The translations under genes were made by a program, and so were the position numbers. A stretch of 64,000 nucleotides of DNA. Origin: Andrena cerasifolii (Eukaryota; Arthropoda; Insecta; Hymenoptera; Andrenidae). Positions within the stretch are counted from its first letter, which is position 1, and each line of letters opens with the position of its first letter. Below, one piece after another: positions 45,451 to 56,557 of this stretch. Below the pieces are notes generated by a model. That model was given only the letters and a program-made list of their open reading frames with translations, was not told the origin of the DNA and searched no databases. The DNA is taken from NCBI RefSeq assembly GCF_050908995.1, contig NC_135130.1:737001-801000 (forward strand), written 5' to 3'.

Positions 45451-46394
45451 ATTTCGGTTATTGCAGTTGCATCTACGTTTGTCGATTTCTCGGGTGTGTA
45501 GTAACACATTCACGACGATATTAGATAGAAAAGAGAGGAGACTTTTTGGGGATAGTCAAAACTACCCTCTCCGTTTCAACTAGACTGAAACCGGCAACGC
45601 GTTCATCTCGTAGGATCCATGCAATCACGTGAAACGACCATTTACGCCGCGTTTATGAAAAATAATACCTCCGTTCTGGTAAGGCTGGCGTCGTTTCAGC
45701 GCAACGATGATCGAGGAGAATGAGAACGCTTGAAACGAGTCACTGTTCTTGCCTTCGAAATTCCGTCCTCATAGGCGAGTCATCTGCATCTTGGCGTGAA
45801 ATCGTCGAATGCATAATTTAGAAGCTTTTGCAGCAGAGGAATTTGCATGCGGAACAATGTGTTTCGAACTAGGGTGGAATTTTTTTCATGCTCGCTTAGG
45901 ATATGCGCTCGCAACCTGGATCGCTTCTAAAAATTATTATAGTAACAGCATACAATTTTTTTCACGCATTGAAAGCCACGTTTCCCTGACAATAAGCAAG
46001 AGACAGATTCGCTGGGCGATGGACGTACACAAAGGTACATCGAGGAAAGTTCTAGGTTAGTCAAACTAATTATTAGTGCCACAAAAGAGACGATTAAAAA
46101 CGTGTGCTGGATTAGTACAAAATTTCATGTGACAGCCACTGTGTTAGAAATGTTGTTTCGTATTATTAAACAATTTTTTTCTTGCTTTGTGAAAGATGTC
46201 TGTGGTGTATTCACGGTGCTCGCACGGTGTCGGGGTACGTTAGGGTGGGGACACGAGAACAGGCAGTTCACAGCCGGTGTTTACGCGTAACGTGTGGGTA
46301 CGCGATATGATAGACTTTGTAATCTTATAATCATATAAAATATTCACTAAAGTTACATGTATGTTTGGTTAATCCCCCAGTATCACAAGACGTG
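45451..46394. other. GC-richer sequence without recognised gene
   Basis: 45460-45830 is GC-richer and looks single-copy. Plus-strand frames of 83 and 62 codons follow without motifs or clear splice sites. No repeats seen. Confidence 0.3.
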
Positions 46395-47485
46395 ACAATG
46401 TCTTTCCTAGAATCGTATCTCTCTTCTCGCACTCAGCAGGTTATGCTTAACCAGTTCATGCCTACGGTCTCATCTATTCGCGCGGTTAAACATGGAGTAA
46501 CTCAAGGCTCAGTACTTGGGCCACTGCTATTTGGTATTTACGTAAGGGATCTGCCCTCGGTCTGTCGCAATTGCCGGGTTTATATGTACGCGGATGACAC
46601 TCAGCTGGTTAAGGATTTTGATATTGGCGGGGCTGATTCTGCTAAACGTGAGATGGCTACCGACCTGCTATGCCTCACAGTTTGGGCTGACTCTCACGGT
46701 TTGCAGTTAAATCCCGCTAAATCATCTTTATTAGTGGTGGGCTCTCCCGCTCTGCGTCAACAGCTGTCTTCTTTTGTTATTTCCTGGAGCTCTGCATCTC
46801 TTTCTGTGCAACCTACCGTCAAAATTCTCGGTGTTACCCTAGATCCTCAGTGGTCTTTTGATCAGCATGTAGCTGTCTTGTGTCTTTCTGCTTTTGCTCG
46901 TCTCCGGTTCCTGTATCCTTCTCGTCGCATTCTGTCTACCCACACCAAGCTCTCGCTATGTCAGTCACTTGTTATTTCTCTTCTTGACTACGCCGATGTC
47001 GTGCACGGCCCTTGTCTCTCTACTCGTCTCTCGTCTATAGTTCAACGTATCCAGAATTGGTATGTCTTCGTTATTCCTATAATGTCCGTAAGTTTGATCA
47101 TATTTCGCCGTGTTTTCTTAGCTCCGGCTGGCTCAATGTCAGACAGCGGTGGATCCTCCACCTGTGCTGCATCGTACAAAAGGCTCTGGAATCTGAGACA
47201 CCTATCTAAGTGAATTACTATGCAGTAACTCTTCTCAGCACGCTGCTTATGCAGCATCTACTAGGCGTGGTGCTGACCTGTATGTGCCTGCTCATCGTAC
47301 GGTCAAATTTACGGGATCTTTCTCCTATTTATCCTGCTGTTACTATAATTCTCTTCCTTTGGAAATTCGTTCTCTGTCCTCTATCCCCGCTTTTAAATGC
47401 GCTGCCCGTTCTTTTATTCTCGTCCACTATCCGTAACTCCCCTTGTCTTGCGGTTCTCTCTCTCGCTCTACTGTTGTTTCGCTAG
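46365..47485 (+). pseudogene. LINE ORF2 (CR1-like), two frameshifts
   Basis: The first frame (46365-47060) has FLESYLSSRTQQVMLN, HGVTQGSVLGPLLFGIYVRD and YMYADDTQLV (active site), then VKILGVTLDPQWSFDQHV. Near 47060 the frame shifts to YNVRKFDHISPCFLSSGWLN and HLCCIVQKALESETPI. Near 47213 it shifts again to LYVPAHRTVKFTGSFSYL and YYNSLPLEIRSLSSIPAFK. Together these follow the usual LINE order. Not functional. The bases before about 46395 are probably flank. Confidence 0.8.
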
Positions 47486-47600
47486 CTTTATTTCTGACGG
47501 ATAATATTTTGGAGTTAGGTTGCAAAACAGCAGGTACTTATCACATAATTTATGTAATTTGTGGTGAATAAAGTCGATTTATTATTATTATTATTATTTT
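46395..47600 (+). mobile_element. 5'-truncated CR1-like LINE with (ATT)n tail
   Basis: Reverse transcriptase 3' half, post-RT region and short 3' untranslated region end in GTGGTGAATAAAGTCGATTT and an (ATT)n run at 47579-47598. A microsatellite tail instead of poly(A), absence of RNase H, and YADDTQL fit CR1/L2-type LINEs. A clear target duplication was not found. Confidence 0.7.
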
Positions 47601-48840
47601 TATTTCTCTTTTCCTAACAGCAATATTAAAAATATTCATAATCTGAATACGAAGGGCCAACAGCGACTTCCATTATTTTAAATTCTGTAAATATTTATTG
47701 AAAACATAATTTTATGAAAGTACTTGTGAACGAATGAAAGTTAGCAACCTCAAAATCTCTATTATGAAAGGCTATTTTTTATCACGCTGCAGTTTAATTT
47801 TACTTTTTATTACTATATCGTCTATTGATATTTTATTTCCATATTATCCATACTACCAAGTCTTTCCGACCCCTTAAATTGTAATAAATGATTAGTTACA
47901 TAATATGAAATCGAGAGATATTTGTGCTAAGCTCTTATATACATTTCGCCAGTTAATATTATACGAGCGAGGCTCGTGTAGCGTAACTTTGTAATAAAGT
48001 ACAGTAACTATTAATATATAGAATCTTCACAATATTGCGTGAAAATTCGTGTTATCGTAGCGTTAACCAGACCGTATGAATTTTTAGAATGGTCGCAAGT
48101 GCTTAGTCCTAATCCTATACAGCCACATACATTACCGGCGTAAACCAACCTAGAGTCGCCTGACAAAAGCGCAAGCCCATTTACAATCGGCTTGGTTAGA
48201 TTTGTGGACACGAAGATGAGTATAGCTCGTTGGCTTAGTCCGTGCAAACGCGCAAGTCGATGTTGCAGTTGGATTTTGGGAATCGATGGACACTCTAAGC
48301 GCTGAGAATTCCTCAAATGAACAGTACGATCGATACCTTGGTACCAAGTGCCAACATATCGTTAAGATAATGAGATCAAATGTCCTTCAAAAGTGTCTGG
48401 TATAAATTCTGATACAATTTGAACCGATGACATTCGTCCAATCGATCATAAATCACACATTAACGCAGTATTTGTTTTATTCCCTACTTCAACATTGTTT
48501 AAAATGACTATTCAAGTTTACTCCTGCTTCGGGTTTCATTGTTGCAACCAGTAGGGTTGTTATTACTCAAAGAAGCATGTACCTATTTCGTAGGAAATTT
48601 GTGTCTAATCTTATCCTGTGATGCCATATTACCGTTGTGTTCAAAGATAACAATGTCAAGTCTATGGAGTGATTTTAGATTAAAGAACATGTTATGACTG
48701 CTATACAACCTTGTTAAACTTTCGTTAAAATTGTCGTCTTTAAAAATAGACTTTTATTTAGTTTGTAATTCCAAGTTTCAAGATAAAGGGAGGGGTAACA
48801 AATTCCCATATAGGTGAGTATATGTACGTCGGAGGCACCC
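47601..48840. other. No gene recognised
   Basis: AT-rich except about 48050-48350, where a 101-codon minus-strand frame (48011-48316) lies in GC-richer sequence. It has no known motif. Nothing else supported. Confidence 0.35.
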
Positions 48841-48905
48841 TTAAGTGGGACATCAATGGTATCCTAAAATATGAAGGCGCCAAATATGGTCACATTTGAC
48901 GGGTT
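48841..48905. repeat. Left copy of a direct repeat flanking the TTAA chain
   Basis: Starts TTAAGTGGGACATCAATGG and includes GAAGGCGCCAAATATGGTC and CACATTTGACGGGTT. It matches 51066-51166 in the same orientation but lacks about 32 bases present there. Either an old duplication of host-like DNA or parts of another element. Confidence 0.7.
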
Positions 48906-49629
48906 AAGGGGGAATCCTATTTTATGGGCTGAAAACATAGCAATATTTAGGATTTTTTTTTAAGAAACTAGCATTTCGATTCATCTGAAATTTGGACCAT
49001 GTTTTTATGCATCCATGAAGAAGTTGCATTTTTTTTTATTCATTTTTAATAATAAATATAGGAGTTGTGCGTCACGCCGCGCAAAACTCGTTGTCCGCTT
49101 GTGTGCATGATATTTACCTTCCAGGTAATCTGAAACAGAAAAATGAAACGGCGTTTTACTTTGTACATATGTAGCTTCAATTGGGTGAACCAGAATATCG
49201 CTAAGTTTTATACTTCTTTTGTTATATAAGAAAATTGGCGTAAAATTGGATTGCAAAGATTAAAGGTTCAGACCTTTCAGTTTGAAAACTCTCTACACAG
49301 CTCAATAATTTTTTTTGTTTTTTGCTGGTTCATCAATTTCAAGCTACATATGTATAAAGTAAAACGCCGTTTCATTTTTCTGTTTTAGATTACCTGGTAG
49401 ATAAATATCATGCACACCAACGGCCGGCGAATTTTTCGCGGTGTGATGGTCGATCATGCGTAACGATTATATTTATGGTTAAAAATTAATAATAAAAAAA
49501 CTGCAGCTGCTTCAAAGATGCATCAAAACATGGTCTAAATTTCAGATGAATCGAATCGCTGATTTCTTAAAAAAAAAAATCCCAAATGTTGCTATGCTTT
49601 TAGCTCAAAGAATAGGATTCCCCCCTTAA
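48904..49629. mobile_element. TTAA foldback element F
   Basis: Starts TTAAGGGGGAATCCTATT and ends AATAGGATTCCCCCCTTAA. Arms of about 300 bp share TTCGATTCATCTGAAATTT and AAAACGCCGTTTCATTTT-type blocks. The 83-codon minus-strand frame is arm sequence. Confidence 0.85.
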
Positions 49630-50341
49630 AGGGGCTAGGCAGTCAGAAACTCGATTTTTTGTTGTATTTTTCGAAAGTACCATCCTTCCCGAGTAAAATG
49701 CCGTTTGGTTGATGGTAAAATTCGCAAAATTAAGGATTTTACAGCCGAAAAGGTCGAGCGCGTCATAAACCGTTTCTGCGCGCACGCAGGTAGACTAATT
49801 CCTCTTTCGAAACTTTAAACGCGTTTTTCTCGGAATCATATTTCCTCTTCGTTTTGCATTGATTGCGAAAAAGCGGAGGTACAAGTCAATTTAAAAAAAA
49901 AAATCAGCATATGTGAAACATCTCTAGTTACGACCTGAACCTACGCGTAAGTCTGTGAAAACTTCTGTTTTGGCAAAAAAAAAAATAAAATGTCTCTTTT
50001 CCCTGGCGAAAAATCAAGTTTCTTTAAAATTTGCCGTTTTGCAGCCGCCATTTTCATAATTTTGATCTTTTATCTTTTTCAATAGGTTCAGGGCAGAATG
50101 GGGGTCAGGGCATTGTATCAATTTCAGAGAATATTTCACAATTCAATTTATATCATTATATATCTGGCCTTGCAGCGCTGTCATACACATGAATATATTA
50201 TTCAAATAATTTTTTTTTCACTGTTTATAGTATGAACTAACATTATCCAAAAGTACTAGTCACAATTTGTATTCATTTCCTTGTAATTAATTCGCAAAAA
50301 ATACTTGATTTTCGAGAGATCTGACTGCCTAGTCCCCTTAA
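49626..50341. mobile_element. TTAA MITE G
   Basis: Starts TTAAAGGGGCTAGGCAGTCAG and ends CTGACTGCCTAGTCCCCTTAA. It is related to the element at 59091-59831 (shared AAAGTACNATC, AAAATGCCG and TTCGCAAAATT). It shares its TTAA with F on the left and H on the right. Confidence 0.8.
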
Positions 50342-51069
50342 GGGGAGCCCTATTTAGGACGCTAGAAATAAGGTGATCCTTGGGAATTTTTTTCTGAGAA
50401 ACTGTTAAGCGGATCTTTTCCAAACTTTCAGGTTATTTTAGTTCACATTCCAACAATAAAAATTAATTTTTTCGTTACAAAGTGTTCGGTAGAAATGGAG
50501 ATATAGGAACACGTTCGTTAGGACTCGCGCGCCGGAGTTGCAAATTTGCGATTGTAATGGTGGCCCCAATTCTTCCCTGAAATTAAAAACCAAGGATTTT
50601 CTTATTTCTAGTACAATTAAATTGTCGATGAACCTAAGAAACGGGAAAAAAGTTAAAAGTTGGCAAATTCGTCGGACTTGAAAGAAAAAGTTACGATTCT
50701 GCTCCAAGATATTTCGTACTATTTATGGAAAAAGACTTGTTCAATTCAATTTATTTATGATAGTTATAGGTCCATCGACAATATAATTATACTAGAAATA
50801 AGAAAAACCTTGTTTTTTTTTATTTCAGGGAAGAATTTGGACCATCATTAGAATCGCAAATTTGCAACTCCGGCGCACAAGTCCTAACAAACGTGTTCCT
50901 ATATCTCCATTTCTACCGAACACTTTTTAACGAAAAAATTAATTTTTATTGTTTGAATGAGAACTAAAATATCCTGAAAGTTTTGAAAAGATCCGCTGAA
51001 CAGTTTCTTAGAAAAAAATTCCCAAGGATCGCCTTATTTCTAGCGTCCTAAATAGGGCTTCCCCCTTAA
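50338..51069. mobile_element. TTAA foldback element H (same family as A)
   Basis: Starts TTAAGGGGAGCCCTATTTAG and ends AAATAGGGCTTCCCCCTTAA. Near-identical to element A at 25785-26521 over both arms, including TTCGGTAGAAATGGAGATAT and GCGCCGGAGTTGCAAATTTG. Confidence 0.85.
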
Positions 51070-51350
51070 GTACATTAATGATACCCTAAAAAATCAAGGC
51101 GCCAAATGTGGTCTCGTTACAATGCACCTGTGGTGAGTGGCGAAATCACATTTGACGGGTTCAGCGTCAAGGACATCAAGGCGTTCCAGTTGAGTGTGAC
51201 TCAGAAGACTCTCCACATACATCAGAGTATGCTGCTACAGTTTCCTCTGACAGCAATCTCGAAATTACAAGCTTTCAGTCTATCTTTGAAAATGTTTTCC
51301 GTGATTTATCATTCCAGGATAAACATGGAGCCATCTGATTTCTCTTAACG
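51066..51350. repeat. Right copy of the direct repeat, with an 80-codon frame
   Basis: Matches 48841-48905 up to GACGGGTT near 51162. From 51106 an 80-codon frame reads VSGEITFDGFSVKDIKAFQL and onward without a recognised family. The composition looks more coding than its surroundings, so this may be a piece of an exon or of a larger element. The function is unknown. Confidence 0.4.
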
Positions 51351-52193
51351 AGACTTTTTCAATGGTGCATAGCAAATGCTGCATGCTCTTTAGTAAAACA
51401 TCAATCTATAGACTTAACATTATTCCTTATTAAAGTCACCGTGTATCAGCACTTTTGCCGGGTAATTTTTGTGATTTTGATAGAGATACCACGGTTTCTA
51501 TAAGTGAAGTATAGCGATGAACGAATTACTTGTAATCAATGACTCGTCAAATAATCCGGAATCTTATTAATAATAAATTGTTCCGACATGTAAGCTTATG
51601 CTTTGTTTATGGTATTAAATAATGGATGTACATTGACTGTTAAAAGTATGAGTGCAAACTTTATTAAAATAAATGTTCATGTCACATATTAATAATGCGT
51701 AGTTTTGTTAAAAGAGTGCTAGTCATTCATACATCTTGTCATTCCCAGATAGAACATTTATTTTCTTTTCTGTCTACTTGGAATATTCACTCCTCGCCAG
51801 TATAATAGTAATTCAAGTCACAGCAAAAGGAGTATTAAATAATTCACTGAAGAAAACATTAAAGGACTGTTCTCCGATAAGCACGCAACAGCGTATCCCT
51901 TCAATTATTTAGACGGGATAATTTTTACTCAAAGCATAACCAGCTACTACTGTACTTAGAATCAACATCAAGAACTATTACGCGTATGAAATACAATCGG
52001 GTCGACTAATTCCTACGAACAGTAGCGTTTGATGCAGATTAGGGCCGCACATTACTAAACAAACACTTGTCCTAGGACTATCGTTTATTTCAGAATCGTA
52101 ATCGGCGATACAGCAGGAGTAGAGGCTTATTTATGTTTCTGGTAAATTACAATATGTGACGCCACGTTAGCCGTTAAACGTTGAACGGGGGAA
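51351..52193. other. No feature recognised; possible intron of the following exon
   Basis: AT-rich, with no frames or repeats supported. It lies downstream of the minus-strand exon at 52298-52463 and would be its first intron if that exon is real. I found no convincing next exon in this stretch. Confidence 0.35.
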
Positions 52194-52297
52194 TCACAGG
52201 AAGACGCACCATGCTCGGAGTGCGTGAATGCTTGTCGAGCAAATCTGTTCTATCTGAGATGGTAAGTAGCGGTAATGAAGATGGCTGGTAGGCCTAC

Positions 52298-52463
52298 CTT
52301 GGTCGAATACAAGGCAGCGGGTGGTCTTGGCAGCGAGTCCCGGGGGCAGAGCGAACCTGTAGGCTGGGCCCAGCGACAGCCCTAACCCCAGACCGAGCGC
52401 CTCCGCGCCGCATCGGCCCCCGAACACAGGCCCCACTAGAATCACCCACATAAGAACGGTCAT
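52298..52463 (-). CDS. Candidate first coding exon of a secreted or membrane host protein
   Basis: The start codon at 52461-52463 gives MTVLMWVILVGPVFGGRC, a hydrophobic stretch like a signal peptide. After it come a Gly/Leu-rich segment and YRFALPPGLAAKTTRCLVFD. The frame runs to CCAAG|GTAGGC, a good splice donor (intron starts at 52297). The exon is 166 bases and GC-rich, unlike the surrounding transposon-rich sequence. The frame continues past the donor only into repeat-like sequence. The family is not known to me; a signal peptide followed by an R/K-x-x-x-x-F region recalls insect DM4/12-type proteins, which is a guess. The next exon is not identified. Confidence 0.45.
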
Positions 52464-52731
52464 CAGTCATCGCCATCGTCATCAATATCATCAATACATC
52501 GCTACATATCATTTGAATATACACAGGAGGGAGCGCAATGCGTGGTACAAAAGAAATAAAGATGGCTCTGCCTGTAGAAATTTGACTACCTGTTATTTTA
52601 TATTTCTGCTGCTATGTTTGCATTTGAGGAATACAAAGGAAAAGCATGGTAAGTCCAGCTTTGTTGACTTTCTGATTTTCAGGCCATCTGGTGGCTAAAA
52701 GGAAGTACTTTAATATGAGGTAGTTGAAAAG

Positions 52732-53136
52732 GGGAACAATCTTTTAAGTTCAAAGATATTAGTCTTTTTAAAATAGGTGTAGGTGCAGGAAAATAGCATG
52801 GCAAGACCAAATGAAACAGGGGAATAATTTGAAAACTTGATATTAAATATTCAGCCATTGGAAGAGTTTGAATCGATTGGAGAAGTTGAATGACAATTTA
52901 AGGGTAACCTAAGAAGAGATTTTTATTTGAAAAAATAATTATTAACAGGGGAAAAAACTGATAGTCCACCAAGTTTGTGAAAAGCCAATGGCATAAAGAA
53001 TGTTAGGACAATCAATATTTTCGAAATGTTTAAAGGGGTAATAAACACACATTTAATCCCTAAACCAAATAAAAACACAGTTTTGGTAACATGGGATCGG
53101 TTGAGCGCGTTTTGCACTTTGAAATTGCTCCCCTAT
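52732..53136. mobile_element. Possible inverted-repeat element
   Basis: AGGGGAACAATCTTTTAAGT near the left end and (inward) AGGGGAGCAATTTCAAAGTG at the right form a weak inverted pair. The interior has a partly open frame on the plus strand (FKGVINTHLIPKPNKNTVLV on the minus or plus sense could not be placed in a family). The limits are uncertain. Confidence 0.3.
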
Positions 53137-53709
53137 AAGAAACGGAAAATGTGACGTATCATGTTTTTCCCCTGTGGTCTTCATTTGTAAACATGATGGT
53201 CAGGGTAAAGAAAATAGATCACTGTATTTGTGTAAAATATTAATTTTTTTATTGTGTTCGAAAATGATTGAAAATATCTGTTTCGTAAATTAACGAGGAA
53301 TGAATGAAAAATATGAATGTATTTTCATTTCTTAATCTTTCAGATTCTTGTACAAATTTTCCTTTTAGTTTGCAGACGATTTTCAACTGTTCTTTTTGTA
53401 GACTTTCTTTTTACTATTAGTATTCTCTATAGTATCTTTAATATTAAATTTTTTAAGATAATAAAGAACTAACAATCTCTAAAAGATTGTTCTATTATTT
53501 GTATTCGACTTCCATCCATACATGGGGGTATTAGTGTGCAAGTGGTAGTAGCACGTAATAGACAGGCACATCAGTCAAATTGTATAGACAAATCTGCAGC
53601 ATTGGTTGGGTCTAAAATGAAGCACAGAAAGATTTTATTCGACATTTTCGACTTATTTTTACATATAGCATCGACCATTTTGCGATTCTACCACGAATTA
53701 TACCCCACC

Positions 53710-53712
<3 letters not shown>

Positions 53713-53754
<42 letters not shown>

Positions 53755-53851
53755 TTTGCTTTAGGCTTTGTATATTGCATATTATTATATAATATATATA
53801 TATTATATATATATATAATAATATGCAATATACACAGCCTAAAGCAAATTC
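53713..53851. repeat. (TA)n microsatellite and 100-bp hairpin
   Basis: A pure TA run of about 38 bases, then an inverted repeat (53752-53851) whose arms GAATTTGCTTTAGGCTTTGT and (inward) GAATTTGCTTTAGGCTGTGT match at all but one base over about 40 bases, then pass into TA-rich pairing. Could be a miniature element or a small-RNA precursor. The 127-codon frame through it is an artefact. Confidence 0.8.
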
Positions 53852-54485
53852 AAAAGAAGATTTACCAAGCCAACCCTCGTACCATAGTTTACTATTACTT
53901 CATATTGAATTTACAATAATAAATTTTAATAATATTCCTTATTTTGTGAGCATTCATATTCTATTTCTACACGACTCCATCTTTTAAACAACAGGTATAA
54001 ATATTTTGTATCACAATTATCCTTTCCAATAATAGAGCAGATATTTTCATAAGTTTTTGAAGTAAATATGAATTTTGTTTCTGATTTACAACACTTTTCG
54101 TCCGTGGTACAGCAATTTTATCTTTTTGAATTGTTTACTGATTATGAGAATGACCGTTTTAGTCTTTTCTGTGCAATCGTATGTAGAAAAAGAGCGCCAA
54201 AATAATTAATTATCGTGAAGGAACACAAGATAAACAAGTACTTTATCCAAATACCGCTTTCAAAAAGAAGTCATATTACGCTTCTATCTGCTACTTGCTT
54301 TCCGTGAAAAAAAGCACGGATTAGATAGAGAAATAGATGATAAAATAAAGAATAATACATGTATTGAGCAAACGCAAAAATTACTAAATAGGATCGTAAA
54401 ATTTGTTGTTATGGTAAGTAAAATGTTTAACACATAGATCTGTTTATTGTACAAAGAGCTTTAGGTAACTGACTTCTTATAATAT
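53852..54485. other. No feature recognised
   Basis: AT-rich sequence without supported features. Confidence 0.4.
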
Positions 54486-54965
54486 GTAGGGGAAAGCGGG
54501 GTAATTCCGGCTGCATAAACAAGAAATACTATAACATTTGAGCAAGTTAGCATTTGTTAATTTTTTTATATTTATTGATATTTTGAAGTGTCTAGTTTGT
54601 ATTAGTATGGACGAGAAAGCATTTTACGCTGTAACAAAATTGGAAACGTTAATATAAAAAATATCGTTTGACTGGATGTGAGAAAACTGTGAAATTAATG
54701 AAAAAAAATATTCTTTTTTCATTTAAAATTAATTAATACATGAATCACAAATGTATTCTTCAGAGACATCCCATTCTGAACTTTCTTCATGTGCCCATGG
54801 ACCACATGCTCGATTCAAAATTCAATTTTTTTCTATCTCAGTTTCCTTTTACCCCCCTTTTGTGTTTCTTGATGTGGTAACGCGTCTTAAATATTCCTGG
54901 CTTCATTCTGCCTTATTCCGTATTCTGCGCACAGCGTGTACTACCGCAAGCTTGATTTTTTAAAA
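54486..54965 (-). pseudogene. pogo/Tigger-like transposase C-terminal remnant and one end
   Basis: The end AGGGGAAAGCGGGGTAATTC at about 54489 resembles pogo-type ends. On the minus strand at about 54740-54830 the frame gives CGPWAHEESSEWDVSEEYIC followed by DSC, a zinc-binding form (C..W.H......Y.C..C) found at the C-terminus of many insect pogo-type transposases. The rest of the transposase and the other end were not found. Confidence 0.45.
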
Positions 54966-55801
54966 TAACGTTCCTGAAATCGTTCCATCCTTTTGGAACG
55001 CTTGCTTTACTGAAAGGAATTCAATGAATCTGTTGATATTTTATTAGATCAGTCCTAGGGTGGGAACAGCGTCAAATCGAGGATCAAAAGTGTAACTTCG
55101 AATATTATTATTTGGTATTAAAAAACGAATAAATTGTTATGTGCATCTCTGAAAAGAACATTCAGTCAGATTTAAAACAACTGCAAACATAAAATGGTAT
55201 CTCAAAGCAGGGCGGCAATATTGAAAGCGGAAGGGTGGTGCTTGTTTATGCGTTTACACGGCCGCCCTTTTTTTACAATTTATTACGTGGCGCAATGAGT
55301 TCTTTAAAAAGCACATATTTTCTGCTGTTGTGTACCCTTTACCAATTTATATCGACGTGGAAGTGGTAGAAATGATAGAATACAAATCACGATGTTATCA
55401 AACTTTCAATATTAATGGTTTCGAAAAGAAGTTTTATTGTATATTTTCGATTTATATTCGCATGGAAAATTATCTTTTCACCAATAGTACATTTTGCAGG
55501 GAGAGCCTTTATACAATATTTCTTTAACATTCAGTCACTGACAATTCGTGGTTGCTCTTTTCAAACTAGCGCCTAAAAAAAAAGCGGCTTACCCAACTGT
55601 AGAAATCAATTAAGTTTGAAACATCGTTGCCGAGCAGAGGTGTTTTGCAAAAGGAAATGGTCTCAAGAAAAAGTACTTGAATTAATCAGAGAATCGGAAA
55701 GATGTGTCTGTCTGTGGTTCATGCATGTATGTATACAACACATGTAGTACTGGACACTATTTTTTGTCGATCAGTCACGCTCGAAAAGGTATCATCTGAT
55801 A
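54966..55801. other. No feature recognised
   Basis: Mixed sequence. Frames of 60-90 codons lack motifs. Confidence 0.35.
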
Positions 55802-56037
55802 CAGGGTTGACCAACTGGTGGCTCGCGAGCCACCGGGGGCTCTTCCGCTTTGCTGCTACGCTGAACGGCCCCCCTCCAAACCTACCGGACTCTGACGATC
55901 GCAGTCGAAAAGAAAAGGAAAGAAGGAGAAATCCACCGCGATCGTCAGAGTCTGGTAGGTATGGAGGGGGCCGCTCAGCGTAGCAGCAAAGCGGAGGAGC
56001 CCCCGGTGGCTCGCGAGCCACCAGTTGGTCAACCCTG
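55802..56037. mobile_element. hAT palindromic MITE, 236 bp, exact 8-bp duplication
   Basis: ATCTGATA flanks both sides (55794-55801 and 56038-56045). The ends CAGGGTTGACCAACTGGTGG and the exact inverse are followed by CTCGCGAGCCACCGGGGGCT on each arm, so the arms are about 110 bp with a short purine-rich centre. Overlapping frames of about 90-110 codons on both strands are palindrome artefacts. Confidence 0.95.
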
Positions 56038-56045
56038 ATCTGATA

Positions 56046-56463
56046 CATAAATGGCATTGTTTTAAATTATCAATTATTAGTTGGAAGAAGATGGCGTATT
56101 GTTTCAAATTTAACAATCAGTAAACAAGTGACTCTTCAAAGCGACAAACTTTATCGCCAAGAAAATGTGTCGCAATAAATTGGCTCCCAGTTATAAGTTT
56201 TCTAAAGTTGTATGCAAATTTCGTGCATTCAAATTGTTTTCTCTGTCTCATTAACTTCTTGCATGATTTTCAAGAAGATTGTATATGCCTTTTCTTTGTA
56301 TTTATGTTTCAATTAGTGTATACATAATCATATATTCGGAAAAAATAGTGTCAAGCACTATATATGTATAAATACATATATAACCCGATTAGAATTCTAT
56401 AACTTTAAATGCGAATCATTCTCTAAGAAGAATGTCACTGTGTGTTTTAAAGAAAATCTTTTA
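56046..56463. other. No feature recognised
   Basis: AT-rich spacer without supported features. Confidence 0.4.
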
Positions 56464-56557
56464 AGGTGCGTCTCCACCAGCGTTCGCGAACTGTTCACGA
56501 ACAGTATGGGAATTGAATTTCCTGTTCGCGAACTGTTGGCTGGTGAGGACCCACCTT
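56464..56557. mobile_element. Short palindromic MITE, copy 2
   Basis: Same family as 33558-33669: AGGTGCGTCTCCACCAGCGT and GTTCGCGAACTGTT on the left; the right arm is worn (GTTGGCTGGTGAGGACCCAC). TA at both sides. Confidence 0.8.

Noticed and set aside
53536..53919. A 127-codon plus-strand frame
   Set aside because: It runs through a (TA)n microsatellite read as YIYIYI and through a hairpin; not a gene.
55702..56116. Three overlapping frames of 86-112 codons
   Set aside because: They are mirror translations of the arms of the 55802-56037 hAT palindrome.
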